A DNA stretch of 8,291 nucleotides from Bacillota bacterium (GTDB taxonomy: Bacteria; Bacillota; Clostridia; Acetivibrionales; DSM-1351). The position numbers and the translations under genes were made by a program. The stretch spans positions 1-8,291 of the forward strand of contig JAEWOH010000007.1 in the NCBI GenBank assembly GCA_023460955.1, written 5' to 3'. This document shows positions 1 to 7,592 of this stretch, in pieces (position 1 is the stretch's first letter; each line of letters opens with the position of its first letter). The notes beneath the pieces are model-generated. The model ran no database searches. It saw only the letters and a program-made list of their open reading frames with translations, and was not told the DNA's origin.

Positions 1-65
1 TGGTGTGTGAGAACTTCAATTATACAGGAAAAGAGGGGGTCATTGTTTTTTTATTCAAAAAAACC

Positions 66-95
66 TTAAAACCCTTGATATATAAGCAATATAAA
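66..95 (+). promoter_or_regulatory. Possible sigma-A promoter upstream of the damaged ABC operon
   Basis: A TATAAA -10 candidate lies at 90-95. The only -35 candidate at acceptable distance is TTAAAA at 66-71, with an 18-base spacer and 4 of 6 consensus bases. Transcription would start near 102, so the palindrome at 106-122 would sit just past the start, a normal place for a repressor site. A TTGATA at 75-80 looks better as a -35 but has no good -10 at 16-18 bases. The stretch is very A+T-rich, so chance matches are likely. Confidence 0.3.
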
Positions 96-105
96 AACAA
101 TAAAC

Positions 106-122
106 GTGTAACTAGTTTACAC
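106..122. promoter_or_regulatory. Palindromic operator-like site, GTGTA-N7-TACAC
   Basis: The sequence GTGTAACTAGTTTACAC has perfect arms GTGTAA (106-111) and TTACAC (117-122) around a 5-base centre. Half-sites of the GTGTA/TACAC kind are typical of GntR-family repressors of the YtrA subgroup, which commonly control ABC exporter operons in Firmicutes; that link is family knowledge plus inference. No gntR-like gene is visible in the window. The site directly abuts the point where recognisable ABC ATPase sequence starts. Confidence 0.45.
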
Positions 123-787
123 AAACGGATAATATAGAGGATGAAGTTTATGTAAAATCCCAAATAGGTTATGTTCCTGATGAAAGCTACTTCGTCTATA
201 ACTCTTCCTTTTCAGGATATTGTAAGGCAATGAAACCCTTTTATGAGAACTGGAGTGACGAATTAGTTGAAAAATATATAACCATTTTCGATATCCCAAC
301 TGATCAAAAAATTCAGGAAATGTCAAAGGGTATGAAAACAAAGGCCATGTTGGCGCTTGCACTGGCACACCAACCTCAGCTGCTAATTCTGGATGAACCG
401 ACAGCAGGGCTTGATCCTGTTGCCAGAATCGAAGTACTGGACATACTGCGTGATTTCGTTTCTGATGGTGAAAAGTCAGTGCTTTTTTCCACACATATCA
501 CTTCAGATCTGGATAAAGTTGCTGATTTTATAACAATTATCAACAGGGGAAAGATTCTTGAGAGTCTTTCAATAGACAAAATAGAAGAAAAGTATGTTAT
601 GTTGGCCGGTCCCATTGATGAATTAAAAAATCAAGAAAATGAATTTGTTGGAATCAGAAAAGGTGTGGGGAGCTTTGAAGGACTTATTCTCAGAGATCGA
701 GCCGAAAAGGTATTCAGCAGTTATGAGAAACATACGCCTAATATTGAAAATATGCTGACATTCAGCATATGGGGGAACAGGGTATGA
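116..787 (+). pseudogene. ABC transporter ATP-binding subunit, N-terminus missing (Walker A lost)
   Basis: This is the ATPase of an ABC-2 type exporter, similar to the YtrB/EcsA kind that energises two membrane subunits. The frame is open from 116 (stop TAG at 113) but has no ATG, GTG or TTG before ATG 230. Family-like sequence starts near 128-140 and includes the Q-loop region IGYVPDE (164-184), so homology extends upstream of any usable start. From ATG 230 (185 codons) one sees the signature MSKGMKTK (residues 31-38), Walker B LLILDE (51-56, catalytic Glu 56), the D-loop GLDP and the H-loop His 89. About 60-65 N-terminal residues, including the Walker A P-loop, are absent. The ATG at 230 has only a poor ribosome site (AAGG two bases away). 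The 3' end is intact and overlaps the next gene by ATGA. I judge it non-functional as an ATPase; a short translated product from 230 cannot be excluded. Confidence 0.8.
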
Positions 788-1542
788 GGGACGTAATACT
801 ATTATTAAAAGCAGCGGAGTGTCTCAGAGATAGAAGAACGAAAAATATAAGAAGAATATTTATTGGATACTTAATTCTTTTTGCCGGAATAAACTTATTA
901 CTTATAACAAAATCTAATGAACAAACTGATTTTTCAAGCGTAGCTATTAATTACTTTAATATGGCTAACTTCTCAACGATTTTCGTTATAACCTTAGGAA
1001 ATATATTCCGGATTGATAAATCTATAGCCAAAAATGATTTCCTGCAGTTTGCAGCAATTCTTCCGGTATGTAAAGAATCTGTCAGCCACACAAAATTCAT
1101 TACTATCTGGCTGACATTTATACCTGCCTTTTTAGTACTTATATACCAGAATATAATATGTTACATCAGAGGGCTAAACGGATTTTCTGGATACATAGGA
1201 CTTTGTACTATACTGGTGTGCCTGCAATTGCTGATTCTCTCTTCCATAAGTGGGTTTAATTCATATTTCAAACCTAAAGGAAAAATGTCCCTAGCATTTT
1301 CACTTGTAGCAGTCATCATTATATTTTTGCCTGCTGCCGGCATTTTTGCATCCATCGGTTTGAAGAACAGTGATATTTACTATGGAATTTTTGGAGACAG
1401 CTTTTCAGGCATCTTCTATAGACTTGAATCCTTATCAGGTAGCACAGGCGGAATACTTGTCATTCTTTGTATTATACTTTCCTTTGCCCTATGCTGCATT
1501 TTCCCGCAAAGGATATTTGCAAGAAAGGGGTGGAGTGTTTGA
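784..1542 (+). CDS. ABC-2 type transporter membrane subunit (first of two)
   Basis: This is a permease subunit of an exporter in the cytoplasmic membrane; the substrate is unknown. I chose ATG 784 because it overlaps the ATPase stop as ATGA (784-787) and has a G-rich ribosome site (GGGGGAA, 771-777) at good spacing. An in-frame ATG at 769 would add five residues but has no such site. The 252-residue product has about six hydrophobic segments: roughly 24-43, 60-76, 104-127, 137-157, 168-193 and 221-241. A basic N-terminal cytoplasmic stretch (DRRTKNIRR) precedes the first. The cytoplasmic LPVCKESVSHTKF segment resembles the conserved LPVS/RKE-type loop of ABC-2 permeases. The gene appears intact, in contrast to the truncated ATPase before it, and is translationally coupled to both neighbours. 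Family is assigned from topology and context, not from a strong motif. Confidence 0.8.
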   Translation: MRDVILLLKAAECLRDRRTKNIRRIFIGYLILFAGINLLLITKSNEQTDFSSVAINYFNMANFSTIFVITLGNIFRIDKSIAKNDFLQFAAILPVCKESVSHTKFITIWLTFIPAFLVLIYQNIICYIRGLNGFSGYIGLCTILVCLQLLILSSISGFNSYFKPKGKMSLAFSLVAVIIIFLPAAGIFASIGLKNSDIYYGIFGDSFSGIFYRLESLSGSTGGILVILCIILSFALCCIFPQRIFARKGWSV

Positions 1543-2222
1543 AAACTCTAATACTCGATTATATTCGCATAAGAAAAACAGGTTTGTTTAAAACCGGGAA
1601 TATAATGTTTTTTATAATGATATTACCGTCAATTGCAGCACTAATAATTGGAGAAAATTATGTTGGTATGTACAGTACCATTCCTTATATAGTAATGTTT
1701 TCAGCTCTTATGTTCTTTAACATCGTACCATTAACAACACTAGGAAATTTAAGTTTGGGAAAGTATATAACTTATGCAACTCTTCCGATTAAGAATTTTA
1801 ACCTCATCGCATTTACTTATATTAAAACCTACGCCTTAATTTCTGCAGCGTTTATAGTCAGGGAAATTATCAATTCTATATTTTTGGGTATGCCCTTCGT
1901 GGCAATTGAATTTTTTTGTTTTGCTCTTTCACTTTGCCTGAGTAACTTATTTATTCCAATGCAGGCCTCCGAAGAATTCAGAATGCCTGTGGAGGGCCAG
2001 GTTACAGCTGTAATTACAATTATATTTGGTATTATTACGTTTGGAACAATATTCTTAACCATATTATTACTTAACAACCAACAGGAATTAAGCTCCTGTT
2101 TAAATCAACCGCCATTTATAGCAACTACAGTACTTTTTTCACTTATTATGCTATCTATTGCAATTTTGACTCTCAAAAAATCCTTTTATACAACCGTAAA
2201 AAAAGTGAGGCTAATGGATTAA
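1539..2222 (+). CDS. ABC-2 type transporter membrane subunit (second), probable TTG start
   Basis: This is the second membrane subunit of the same exporter, of unknown substrate. The frame is open from at least 1467, but the likely start is TTG 1539. It overlaps the previous stop as TTGA (1539-1542), follows a strong ribosome site (AAAGGGGTGG, 1524-1533), and yields an N-terminus MKTLILDYIRIRK that looks like those of ABC-2 permeases. That gives 227 residues. GTG 1530 or ATG 1467 are alternatives, but they run deep into the upstream gene. About six hydrophobic segments are visible: roughly 21-38, 45-67, 93-115, 119-140, 156-178 and 192-212. The TLPIKNFNLIAFTYIK stretch matches the cytoplasmic LP-x-K loop seen in this family and in the preceding subunit. 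The C-terminus is basic. No clear intrinsic terminator follows before the gyrA promoter. Confidence 0.78.
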   Translation: MKTLILDYIRIRKTGLFKTGNIMFFIMILPSIAALIIGENYVGMYSTIPYIVMFSALMFFNIVPLTTLGNLSLGKYITYATLPIKNFNLIAFTYIKTYALISAAFIVREIINSIFLGMPFVAIEFFCFALSLCLSNLFIPMQASEEFRMPVEGQVTAVITIIFGIITFGTIFLTILLLNNQQELSSCLNQPPFIATTVLFSLIMLSIAILTLKKSFYTTVKKVRLMD

Positions 2223-2274
2223 TACCAAGGCAATAATATATATAGCAGCATAAGTAGGAATACCAAGATAATAA

Positions 2275-2318
2275 GACTAAAACAGGCTTACAGCATTACA
2301 GCGAATTGGGTTTTAGTC
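2275..2318. repeat. 9-bp perfect inverted repeat upstream of the gyrA promoter
   Basis: GACTAAAAC (2275-2283) pairs perfectly with GTTTTAGTC (2310-2318) across a 26-base loop. It lies between the ABC permease stop and the gyrA -35 box. No T-run follows on either strand, so it is not a typical intrinsic terminator. It could be a protein-binding site or a weak 3' stem for the ABC mRNA. A separate 9-base direct repeat, AATACCAAG, occurs at 2221-2229 and 2259-2267. Confidence 0.45.
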
Positions 2319-2326
2319 AAAATTAG

Positions 2327-2355
2327 TGGACAGGTGGGTAAAAGTTTATTACAAT
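2327..2355 (+). promoter_or_regulatory. gyrA promoter (sigma-A type)
   Basis: TGGACA (2327-2332) and TACAAT (2350-2355) are separated by exactly 17 bases, and each differs from consensus at one base. Transcription would begin near 2362, leaving a short leader of about 40 bases. The gyrA ribosome site AGAGGT (2385-2390) lies 10 bases before the ATG. gyrA can therefore be expressed independently of the ABC genes. Confidence 0.7.
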
Positions 2356-2400
2356 ATATAGTGGAGTGTTTTTATCAAATGAAAAGAGGTAAAGAGTTAA

Positions 2401-4920
2401 ATGGCAGATGAAATAAGGGAGCAAAGAATTATTCCCATAGATATTGAATCTGAAATGAAAAAGTCTTTTATAGACTATGCTATGAGTGTAATAATTGACA
2501 GAGCGTTGCCTGATGTCCGCGATGGTTTAAAACCTGTTCATAGACGAATACTTTACACAATGTTCTCATCCGGTTTTACGCCTGATAAGCCATACAGAAA
2601 ATCTGTTGCAACTGTTGGAGAAGCCTTAAAAAGTTTTCATCCCCATGGTGATGCTGCTGTATATGATAGCCTTGTGCGTATGGCACAGGATTTTTCTCTT
2701 AGACATCCGCTTGTAGACGGGCATGGTAATTTCGGATCCCGTGATGGTGACGCTGCCGCTGCAATGAGATATACCGAAGCTAGGCTTGCGAAGATTTCAA
2801 TGGAAATGCTTGCTGATATAAACAAGGATACCGTTGATTTTAAACCCAACTTTGATGAACATGAAGTTGAGCCTGTCGTATTGCCTTCAAGATTTCCAAA
2901 TCTTTTGGTTAACGGTTCATCGGGAATAGCCGTAGGTATGGCAACAAACATACCCCCTCATAATTTAGGTGAGGTCATCGATGGAATATGTGCGGTGTTA
3001 GATAATTCGGAAATAACAATTGATGAATTAATGAAATATATTAAAGGTCCGGATTTTCCTACTGCTGCAAAAATTATAGGCAAAAGAGGGATAAGAGAAG
3101 CTTACAGAACCGGCAGGGGCCGACTGGTTGTAAGATCTGAGGCAACAATAGAGGAAATGCACGGAAACCGGCACAGGATAATAGTTTCAGAACTTCCATA
3201 CCTGGTAAACAAAGCAAGGCTTATCGAAAAGATAGCAGAGCTTGTAAAAGATAAAAAACTCGAGGGAATTTCCTTCCTTCAGGATGAATCAGGCCGAGAA
3301 GAGCCGGTTCGAATTGTTATAGAACTAAAGCGTGACGCAAATCCAATGGTAGTTCTGAATCAATTATATAAGAATACTCAGCTCCAGGAAACCTTCAGTG
3401 TGAACATGGTTGCCATTGTTCCCACCGAAGACAAGCTGTACGAACCAAGAACCCTTAATCTAAAACAGGCTATTGATTACTACATAAGTCATCAAGAAGA
3501 TGTTGTTAGGAGAAGGACCAAGTTTGAGCTTGACAAGGCAGAGGCAAGAGCACATATTTTGGAAGGCTTAAAAATAGCTCTTGATCATTTGGACGAAGTA
3601 ATCAAAATAATAAGAAATTCAAAAACTGAGGCTATTGCGAAAGAAGCTTTATCTGAGAGATTCGGCTTCAGTGAAAAGCAGTCTCAGGCAATTGTAGATA
3701 TGAGACTTGGTCGTCTTACCGGTCTGGAACGCGAAAAGCTGGAAAGCGAGTACAATGAGCTTCTTGAAAAAATAAAATACTATAAAGAGGTTTTGGCAAA
3801 TGAACTTCTTGTTCACGAGATAATAAAGGATGAACTACATGTGATCAAGGATAAGTATGCTGATGAAAGAAGAACAAAAATAGAAATCGATGAAGATGAA
3901 ATTGACATAGAAGATCTGATACAGGAAGAAGAAAGTGTTATTACAATGACACACTTCGGCTATGTTAAGAGGCTTCCAGCTGATACTTATAAGAGCCAGA
4001 GACGCGGTGGAAAGGGTATAATTGGGTTAAGCACCAGGGAAGAAGACTTCGTTAAGAATCTCTTTGTAACCTCAACGCATAACTTTATAATGTTCTTTAC
4101 AAACAAAGGAAGGGTATATAGGCTTAAGGCTTATGAAATACCTGAAGCAGGAAGACAGGCAAAAGGTACTGCGATAGTGAATCTCCTGCAGCTGAATGCA
4201 GATGAAAAGGTTACTACTGTTATTCCGATTCAAGAGTATAAAGAAGGCCTTTATCTTGTTATGGCTACCAGAAACGGTTTGGTCAAGAAAACAGACCTGA
4301 TGGAATATGACAATATAAGAAAAGGCGGACTTGCAGCTGTTACATTAAGGGAAAATGACGAGCTTATCGATGTTAAGCTTACAGACGGAAATCAGGATAT
4401 AATGCTGTCAACAGTAGGCGGTATGGCTATCCGATTTAATGAAACAGATGCCAGACCGATCGGCCGTGTATCTCAAGGTGTAAAGGGAATAGAGCTTGAG
4501 GAAGGCGATTATGTGATAGGCATGGAGGTAGTAACTGATAATACTACACTTCTGGTTGTTACTGAAAACGGTTTCGGAAAGCGAACAGAACTTGAAGAAT
4601 ACAAGGTTCAGAGCAGGGGCGGAAAAGGTGTCCTTACCTACAGAATTACCGAAAAAACCGGAAAATCTATCGGAATGATGCTTGTGTCTGAAGAAGATGA
4701 TATAATATTAATTAGTTCGGACGGAAGTATTATAAGAATGAAGGTCAATGAAATCAGCATTCTAGGGCGTGCTACACAGGGTGTAACACTTATGAGAATG
4801 AGTGAGGGCAACAATGTAGTTAGCATGGCAAGGATGATAAACGAAGAAGGCCCTGAAGATGCAGACTGCGATGAGCTTGAAGTAGAGAGCTCAGGAGAAC
4901 TGACTGATAGTGAGATGTAA
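2401..4920 (+). CDS. gyrA: DNA gyrase subunit A
   Basis: This is the breakage-reunion subunit of type II topoisomerase DNA gyrase (A2B2), which introduces negative supercoils using ATP hydrolysed by GyrB. It has 839 residues, normal for the family. The N-terminal catalytic domain begins with the typical segment IDYAMSVIIDRALPDVRDGL. The active-site tyrosine is Tyr 124 in AMRYTEARL, preceded by Arg 123. The C-terminal DNA-wrapping pinwheel starts near residue 505. It carries the gyrase-defining GyrA box QRRGGKG at 533-539 and a degenerate copy QSRGGKG at 737-743, so this is gyrase and not topoisomerase IV ParC. An acidic tail ends the protein. In the quinolone-resistance region, the residue matching E. 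coli Ser 83 is Ala 85, with Asp 89 matching Asp 87 and His 108 matching Gln 106. It has its own promoter; gyrB is not in the window. The ATG start is supported by the ribosome site and the family N-terminus. Confidence 0.99.
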   Translation: MADEIREQRIIPIDIESEMKKSFIDYAMSVIIDRALPDVRDGLKPVHRRILYTMFSSGFTPDKPYRKSVATVGEALKSFHPHGDAAVYDSLVRMAQDFSLRHPLVDGHGNFGSRDGDAAAAMRYTEARLAKISMEMLADINKDTVDFKPNFDEHEVEPVVLPSRFPNLLVNGSSGIAVGMATNIPPHNLGEVIDGICAVLDNSEITIDELMKYIKGPDFPTAAKIIGKRGIREAYRTGRGRLVVRSEATIEEMHGNRHRIIVSELPYLVNKARLIEKIAELVKDKKLEGISFLQDESGREEPVRIVIELKRDANPMVVLNQLYKNTQLQETFSVNMVAIVPTEDKLYEPRTLNLKQAIDYYISHQEDVVRRRTKFELDKAEARAHILEGLKIALDHLDEVIKIIRNSKTEAIAKEALSERFGFSEKQSQAIVDMRLGRLTGLEREKLESEYNELLEKIKYYKEVLANELLVHEIIKDELHVIKDKYADERRTKIEIDEDEIDIEDLIQEEESVITMTHFGYVKRLPADTYKSQRRGGKGIIGLSTREEDFVKNLFVTSTHNFIMFFTNKGRVYRLKAYEIPEAGRQAKGTAIVNLLQLNADEKVTTVIPIQEYKEGLYLVMATRNGLVKKTDLMEYDNIRKGGLAAVTLRENDELIDVKLTDGNQDIMLSTVGGMAIRFNETDARPIGRVSQGVKGIELEEGDYVIGMEVVTDNTTLLVVTENGFGKRTELEEYKVQSRGGKGVLTYRITEKTGKSIGMMLVSEEDDIILISSDGSIIRMKVNEISILGRATQGVTLMRMSEGNNVVSMARMINEEGPEDADCDELEVESSGELTDSEM

Positions 4921-5065
4921 TTTTATTTTTATAATAGTAGGTTATTTATTTTGACTATTTCACTAGTCCGGTTACAGGTGACAGTTATTATCAGGACCAC
5001 TGATTATAAAATACGTCAATTCCTGAAACTGACTTTTAATATTGGAAATAGGACAAACTTCACAG

Positions 5066-5097
5066 AAAGAGAGTATACGAAAGTATGCTCTCTTTTT
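5066..5097 (+). terminator. Intrinsic terminator after gyrA
   Basis: A stem of 12 or more base pairs (5067-5078 with 5083-5094, one G-T wobble) is closed by a GAAA tetraloop and runs into a T-tract (TTTTT, 5093-5097). It is the cleanest Rho-independent terminator in the window. It lies about 145 bases past the gyrA stop, so the gyrA mRNA has a long 3' tail unless a separate small transcript starts in between. Confidence 0.9.
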
Positions 5098-5176
5098 GTA
5101 TGTAAGTTACTAATATTAAGAAAATATTAAAAATTTAAAAAATTGGAATATTATAGAGGATAAATGGTCATCAACC

Positions 5177-5203
5177 TATAATATAATCTTCACAAAGGGA
5201 GGG
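5177..5203 (+). promoter_or_regulatory. Candidate helD -10 element and ribosome binding site
   Basis: Two overlapping perfect TATAAT hexamers occur at 5177-5182 and 5182-5187, but I find no convincing -35 at 16-18 bases upstream; TTGGAA at 5143-5148 is too far away. The ribosome site AAAGGGAGGG (5194-5203) is strong and correctly spaced before ATG 5210. If the -10 boxes are used, the leader would be under 25 bases. Together with the terminator at 5066-5097, this argues that helD is transcribed separately from gyrA. Confidence 0.4.
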
Positions 5204-5209
5204 CGAGTA

Positions 5210-7468
5210 ATGGATAACTATCAGGAAGAATTCAAACAGGAGAATTTGCATCTGAACAAAATTATGGATATTATTCATAAGCAGCTGCAAAAGGAAGATG
5301 AAAAGCTTAAGAGTAATAAAAATCGTTTAGCAGCAGATCAAAGAGATATGTACGAAAATACCACTCACTATTCACAAGACTTTGAAAAACTTTCTGATGC
5401 GGTACAGTATTTGAATCCCATAGAAATCCAGGCTTATAACTTAGAGGCAACAAGAGATAGGATTAATAAATATCTAAGAATGCAGCAATCACCCTATTTT
5501 GCGAGAATAGACTTCACCGAAGAAGGCTTTGATAAAGAACAGATATATATAGGGTTAGGAAATTTATCAGATGAAAAAACTCATCAAACTTATATTTGTG
5601 ACTGGAGAGCACCGATTTCCAGTATGTTTTACCGGTTTAGTCCGGGAAAAGCCAGTTTCAAAGCACCTTATGGAACTATTCATGGTGATATATCTCTGAA
5701 AAGACAGTATGAAATTAAAAAAGCAGACTTGAAGTATTTTTTTGATTCCGACCTGACAATAATCGATGATATTTTGAAACAGGCATTATCTCAGAATACT
5801 GACGCAAAAATGAGAAGTATTGTTGAGACAATACAAAAGGAGCAGGATGAAATCATAAGAGATAATGATAACGACCTTTTGATTGTTCAGGGAGTGGCAG
5901 GCAGTGGAAAAACCTCGGTGGCCCTACATCGTGTAGCTTATTTGATGTATTACGGCCTTTCCGCAAAGCTAAATACTAATAATATTATTCTTATTACACC
6001 TAACAACCTCTTTGAAAAATATATAGAAAACGTACTCCCGGAACTAGGAGAGAACAATATACAAACGCTTACAATGGAAGAATTATTTGATAATATCTTT
6101 GAAGGAGGAGTCAAGGCGGGAAGCCGCAATGCTTTACTTGAGAAAATAATTACCTGTACTGACAATAAGGAAAAGAAATTAATGAAGGATAGTATGCAAT
6201 TTGTTCTATCCAAAGAATTTATGCTTATCACCGATTGTTTTCTGAAGCATTTCGAAAAGCGGATGATAGACTTCAGAGACATTTTTTATAATGGCGAGTG
6301 TATAGCTAACAGACATTTGTTAAAAGAAGAGTTAATAAGGCAGAGGGATTTAGCGATTCCACTTGAAAAGAGGCTTGAAACAATTGAAAATAGAATTCTG
6401 AGGAAGGTTCATGAACTAAGAAAAGTAAGATTGGTTAAGTTAAAAAAATTTGCTGACCAATATCCGGAACACGTTTATGAAGCAAAGGCCGTTTCCAGAT
6501 TGCTATCCTTAAAGGAAAATCATGCTTTAAAAAAGGAATTGATGCACTTTACAAGAATTGACCCGTTAGAGCTTTTCAAAAAGCTGATAGGTAACAAGGA
6601 ATTGTTTTTTAGGATGGCGTCAGGGTTAAGACTACCTGATAATATTGGAGAGTTGCTGACCTATATAGAAGAGGATTTAAAAAATGCAGTTATCAGATAT
6701 GATAATGCAATGGCGATACTTGCCGTTAAGCTAAAGGTTTCAGGCTGCAATCATTATAGTGATATAAAGCAGGTAGTAGTAGATGAGGCGCAGGATTATT
6801 ATCCAGGGAACTATGAGATTTTAAGATTATGCTTTAGTAATGCAAAATATACCGTTATGGGCGACATAAACCAAACAATTGAAAAGAGCACTGATATTTC
6901 ACTGTATTCAGATATAAAACAGATAATTAACAAAAAAAGTATGACCTTTGAATTGCGAAAAAGCTTCCGATGCTCTTATGAGATTAATAGGTTTAGCTCA
7001 TATTTCAGTAATCCCGACATTGATATTGAAAGTTATGAAAGGCACGAGAAACATCCACAGCTTATTGAGTATAAAGACATTGCTACTATGGATGGATCCC
7101 TTGCTGATATCATAGACCTTTATAAGGAGGAGGGCTATCAATCAATAGCTATTATTTGTAAAAGCATGTCTATGGCGGAGACTCTATATTACAAAATTGG
7201 CGAGAGGCTAGGGGCTTCGTTAATTTCGAGTAACTCATTTGAGTCGGTGGACAAGGTAACAATTCTGCCGGTATATCTTGCTAAGGGGCTGGAATTTGAT
7301 GCAGTAATAATCTACGATTCAAGCGACACCACCTATAATGACTCAGAGGATAGACAGCTTCTGTACATTAGCTGTACCAGAGCTTTACACAGGCTCACCT
7401 TGATTTATTCAGGAGAAAAAAGCAGACTACTTCCAAACGAGCCAGAGTATCAAGGCTATGTTAAATAA
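5210..7468 (+). CDS. helD: HelD-type RNA polymerase recycling ATPase (UvrD/Rep-like superfamily 1)
   Basis: HelD binds RNA polymerase and uses ATP to release it from DNA after termination or stalling, recycling the enzyme. The 752-residue length is close to Bacillus subtilis HelD. The charged, helical N-terminus (about 1-70) fits the coiled-coil arm that enters the polymerase secondary channel. It is followed by family-typical segments ARIDF (about 97-102) and DWRAPISSMFYR (about 131-142). The helicase core shows Walker A GVAGSGKT (228-235), Walker B VVVDEAQD (522-529), motif III MGDINQT (550-556), motif IV LRKSFR (582-587), motif V AKGLEFD (691-697) and motif VI YISCTRALHRL (719-729). The long insertion between motifs I and II is typical of HelD and separates it from UvrD, Rep or PcrA. 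The ATG at 5210 follows a strong ribosome site. All catalytic motifs look intact. The polymerase-recycling role is family knowledge; the sequence itself shows the family assignment. Confidence 0.93.
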   Translation: MDNYQEEFKQENLHLNKIMDIIHKQLQKEDEKLKSNKNRLAADQRDMYENTTHYSQDFEKLSDAVQYLNPIEIQAYNLEATRDRINKYLRMQQSPYFARIDFTEEGFDKEQIYIGLGNLSDEKTHQTYICDWRAPISSMFYRFSPGKASFKAPYGTIHGDISLKRQYEIKKADLKYFFDSDLTIIDDILKQALSQNTDAKMRSIVETIQKEQDEIIRDNDNDLLIVQGVAGSGKTSVALHRVAYLMYYGLSAKLNTNNIILITPNNLFEKYIENVLPELGENNIQTLTMEELFDNIFEGGVKAGSRNALLEKIITCTDNKEKKLMKDSMQFVLSKEFMLITDCFLKHFEKRMIDFRDIFYNGECIANRHLLKEELIRQRDLAIPLEKRLETIENRILRKVHELRKVRLVKLKKFADQYPEHVYEAKAVSRLLSLKENHALKKELMHFTRIDPLELFKKLIGNKELFFRMASGLRLPDNIGELLTYIEEDLKNAVIRYDNAMAILAVKLKVSGCNHYSDIKQVVVDEAQDYYPGNYEILRLCFSNAKYTVMGDINQTIEKSTDISLYSDIKQIINKKSMTFELRKSFRCSYEINRFSSYFSNPDIDIESYERHEKHPQLIEYKDIATMDGSLADIIDLYKEEGYQSIAIICKSMSMAETLYYKIGERLGASLISSNSFESVDKVTILPVYLAKGLEFDAVIIYDSSDTTYNDSEDRQLLYISCTRALHRLTLIYSGEKSRLLPNEPEYQGYVK

Positions 7469-7540
7469 GAAAAATTAGCCTCATATAAAAATACTGGTCC
7501 ATAATATAGAATAAACTTTATATAGTTTAGAAAAAAAGTC

Positions 7541-7579
7541 TCTTAAGATGGAGCTATCAGTGATAACTCCATCTTAAGG
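7541..7579. terminator. Long hairpin downstream of helD; possible terminator, better oriented for the minus strand
   Basis: CTTAAGATGGAG (7542-7553) pairs perfectly with CTCCATCTTAAG (7567-7578). After one C/A mismatch the stem continues with TATCA (7555-7559) and TGATA (7561-7565). On the plus strand only GTTTC follows, so there is no proper T-tract. On the minus strand the hairpin is followed, four bases from the stem, by seven Ts (complement of 7531-7537). It may end helD transcripts weakly or act as a minus-strand terminator. It could also be a repeat-element hairpin. Confidence 0.5.
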
Positions 7580-7592
7580 TTTCAGGAGCGCA

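Noticed and set aside
45..64. GTTTTTTT/AAAAAAAC inverted repeat
   Set aside because: It is made only of T and A runs; expected by chance in such A+T-rich DNA and too weak as a hairpin.
3..137. Reading frame open from the window start to TAG 135-137, overlapping the ABC remnant
   Set aside because: Its 44 codons (ending KRII) are low-complexity and lysine-rich, resemble no ABC N-terminus, and contain no Walker A. A -1 frameshift into the ATPase frame is therefore not supported; it may be the tail of an upstream gene or chance.
117..494. Minus-strand open frame opposite the ABC ATPase remnant
   Set aside because: The plus-strand frame carries clear ABC motifs; this one is a shadow with no recognisable features.
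2637..2951. Minus-strand open frame inside gyrA
   Set aside because: Shadow of the highly conserved GyrA catalytic region.
5950..6282. Minus-strand open frame inside helD
   Set aside because: Shadow of the helD coding sequence; no ribosome site or family resemblance.
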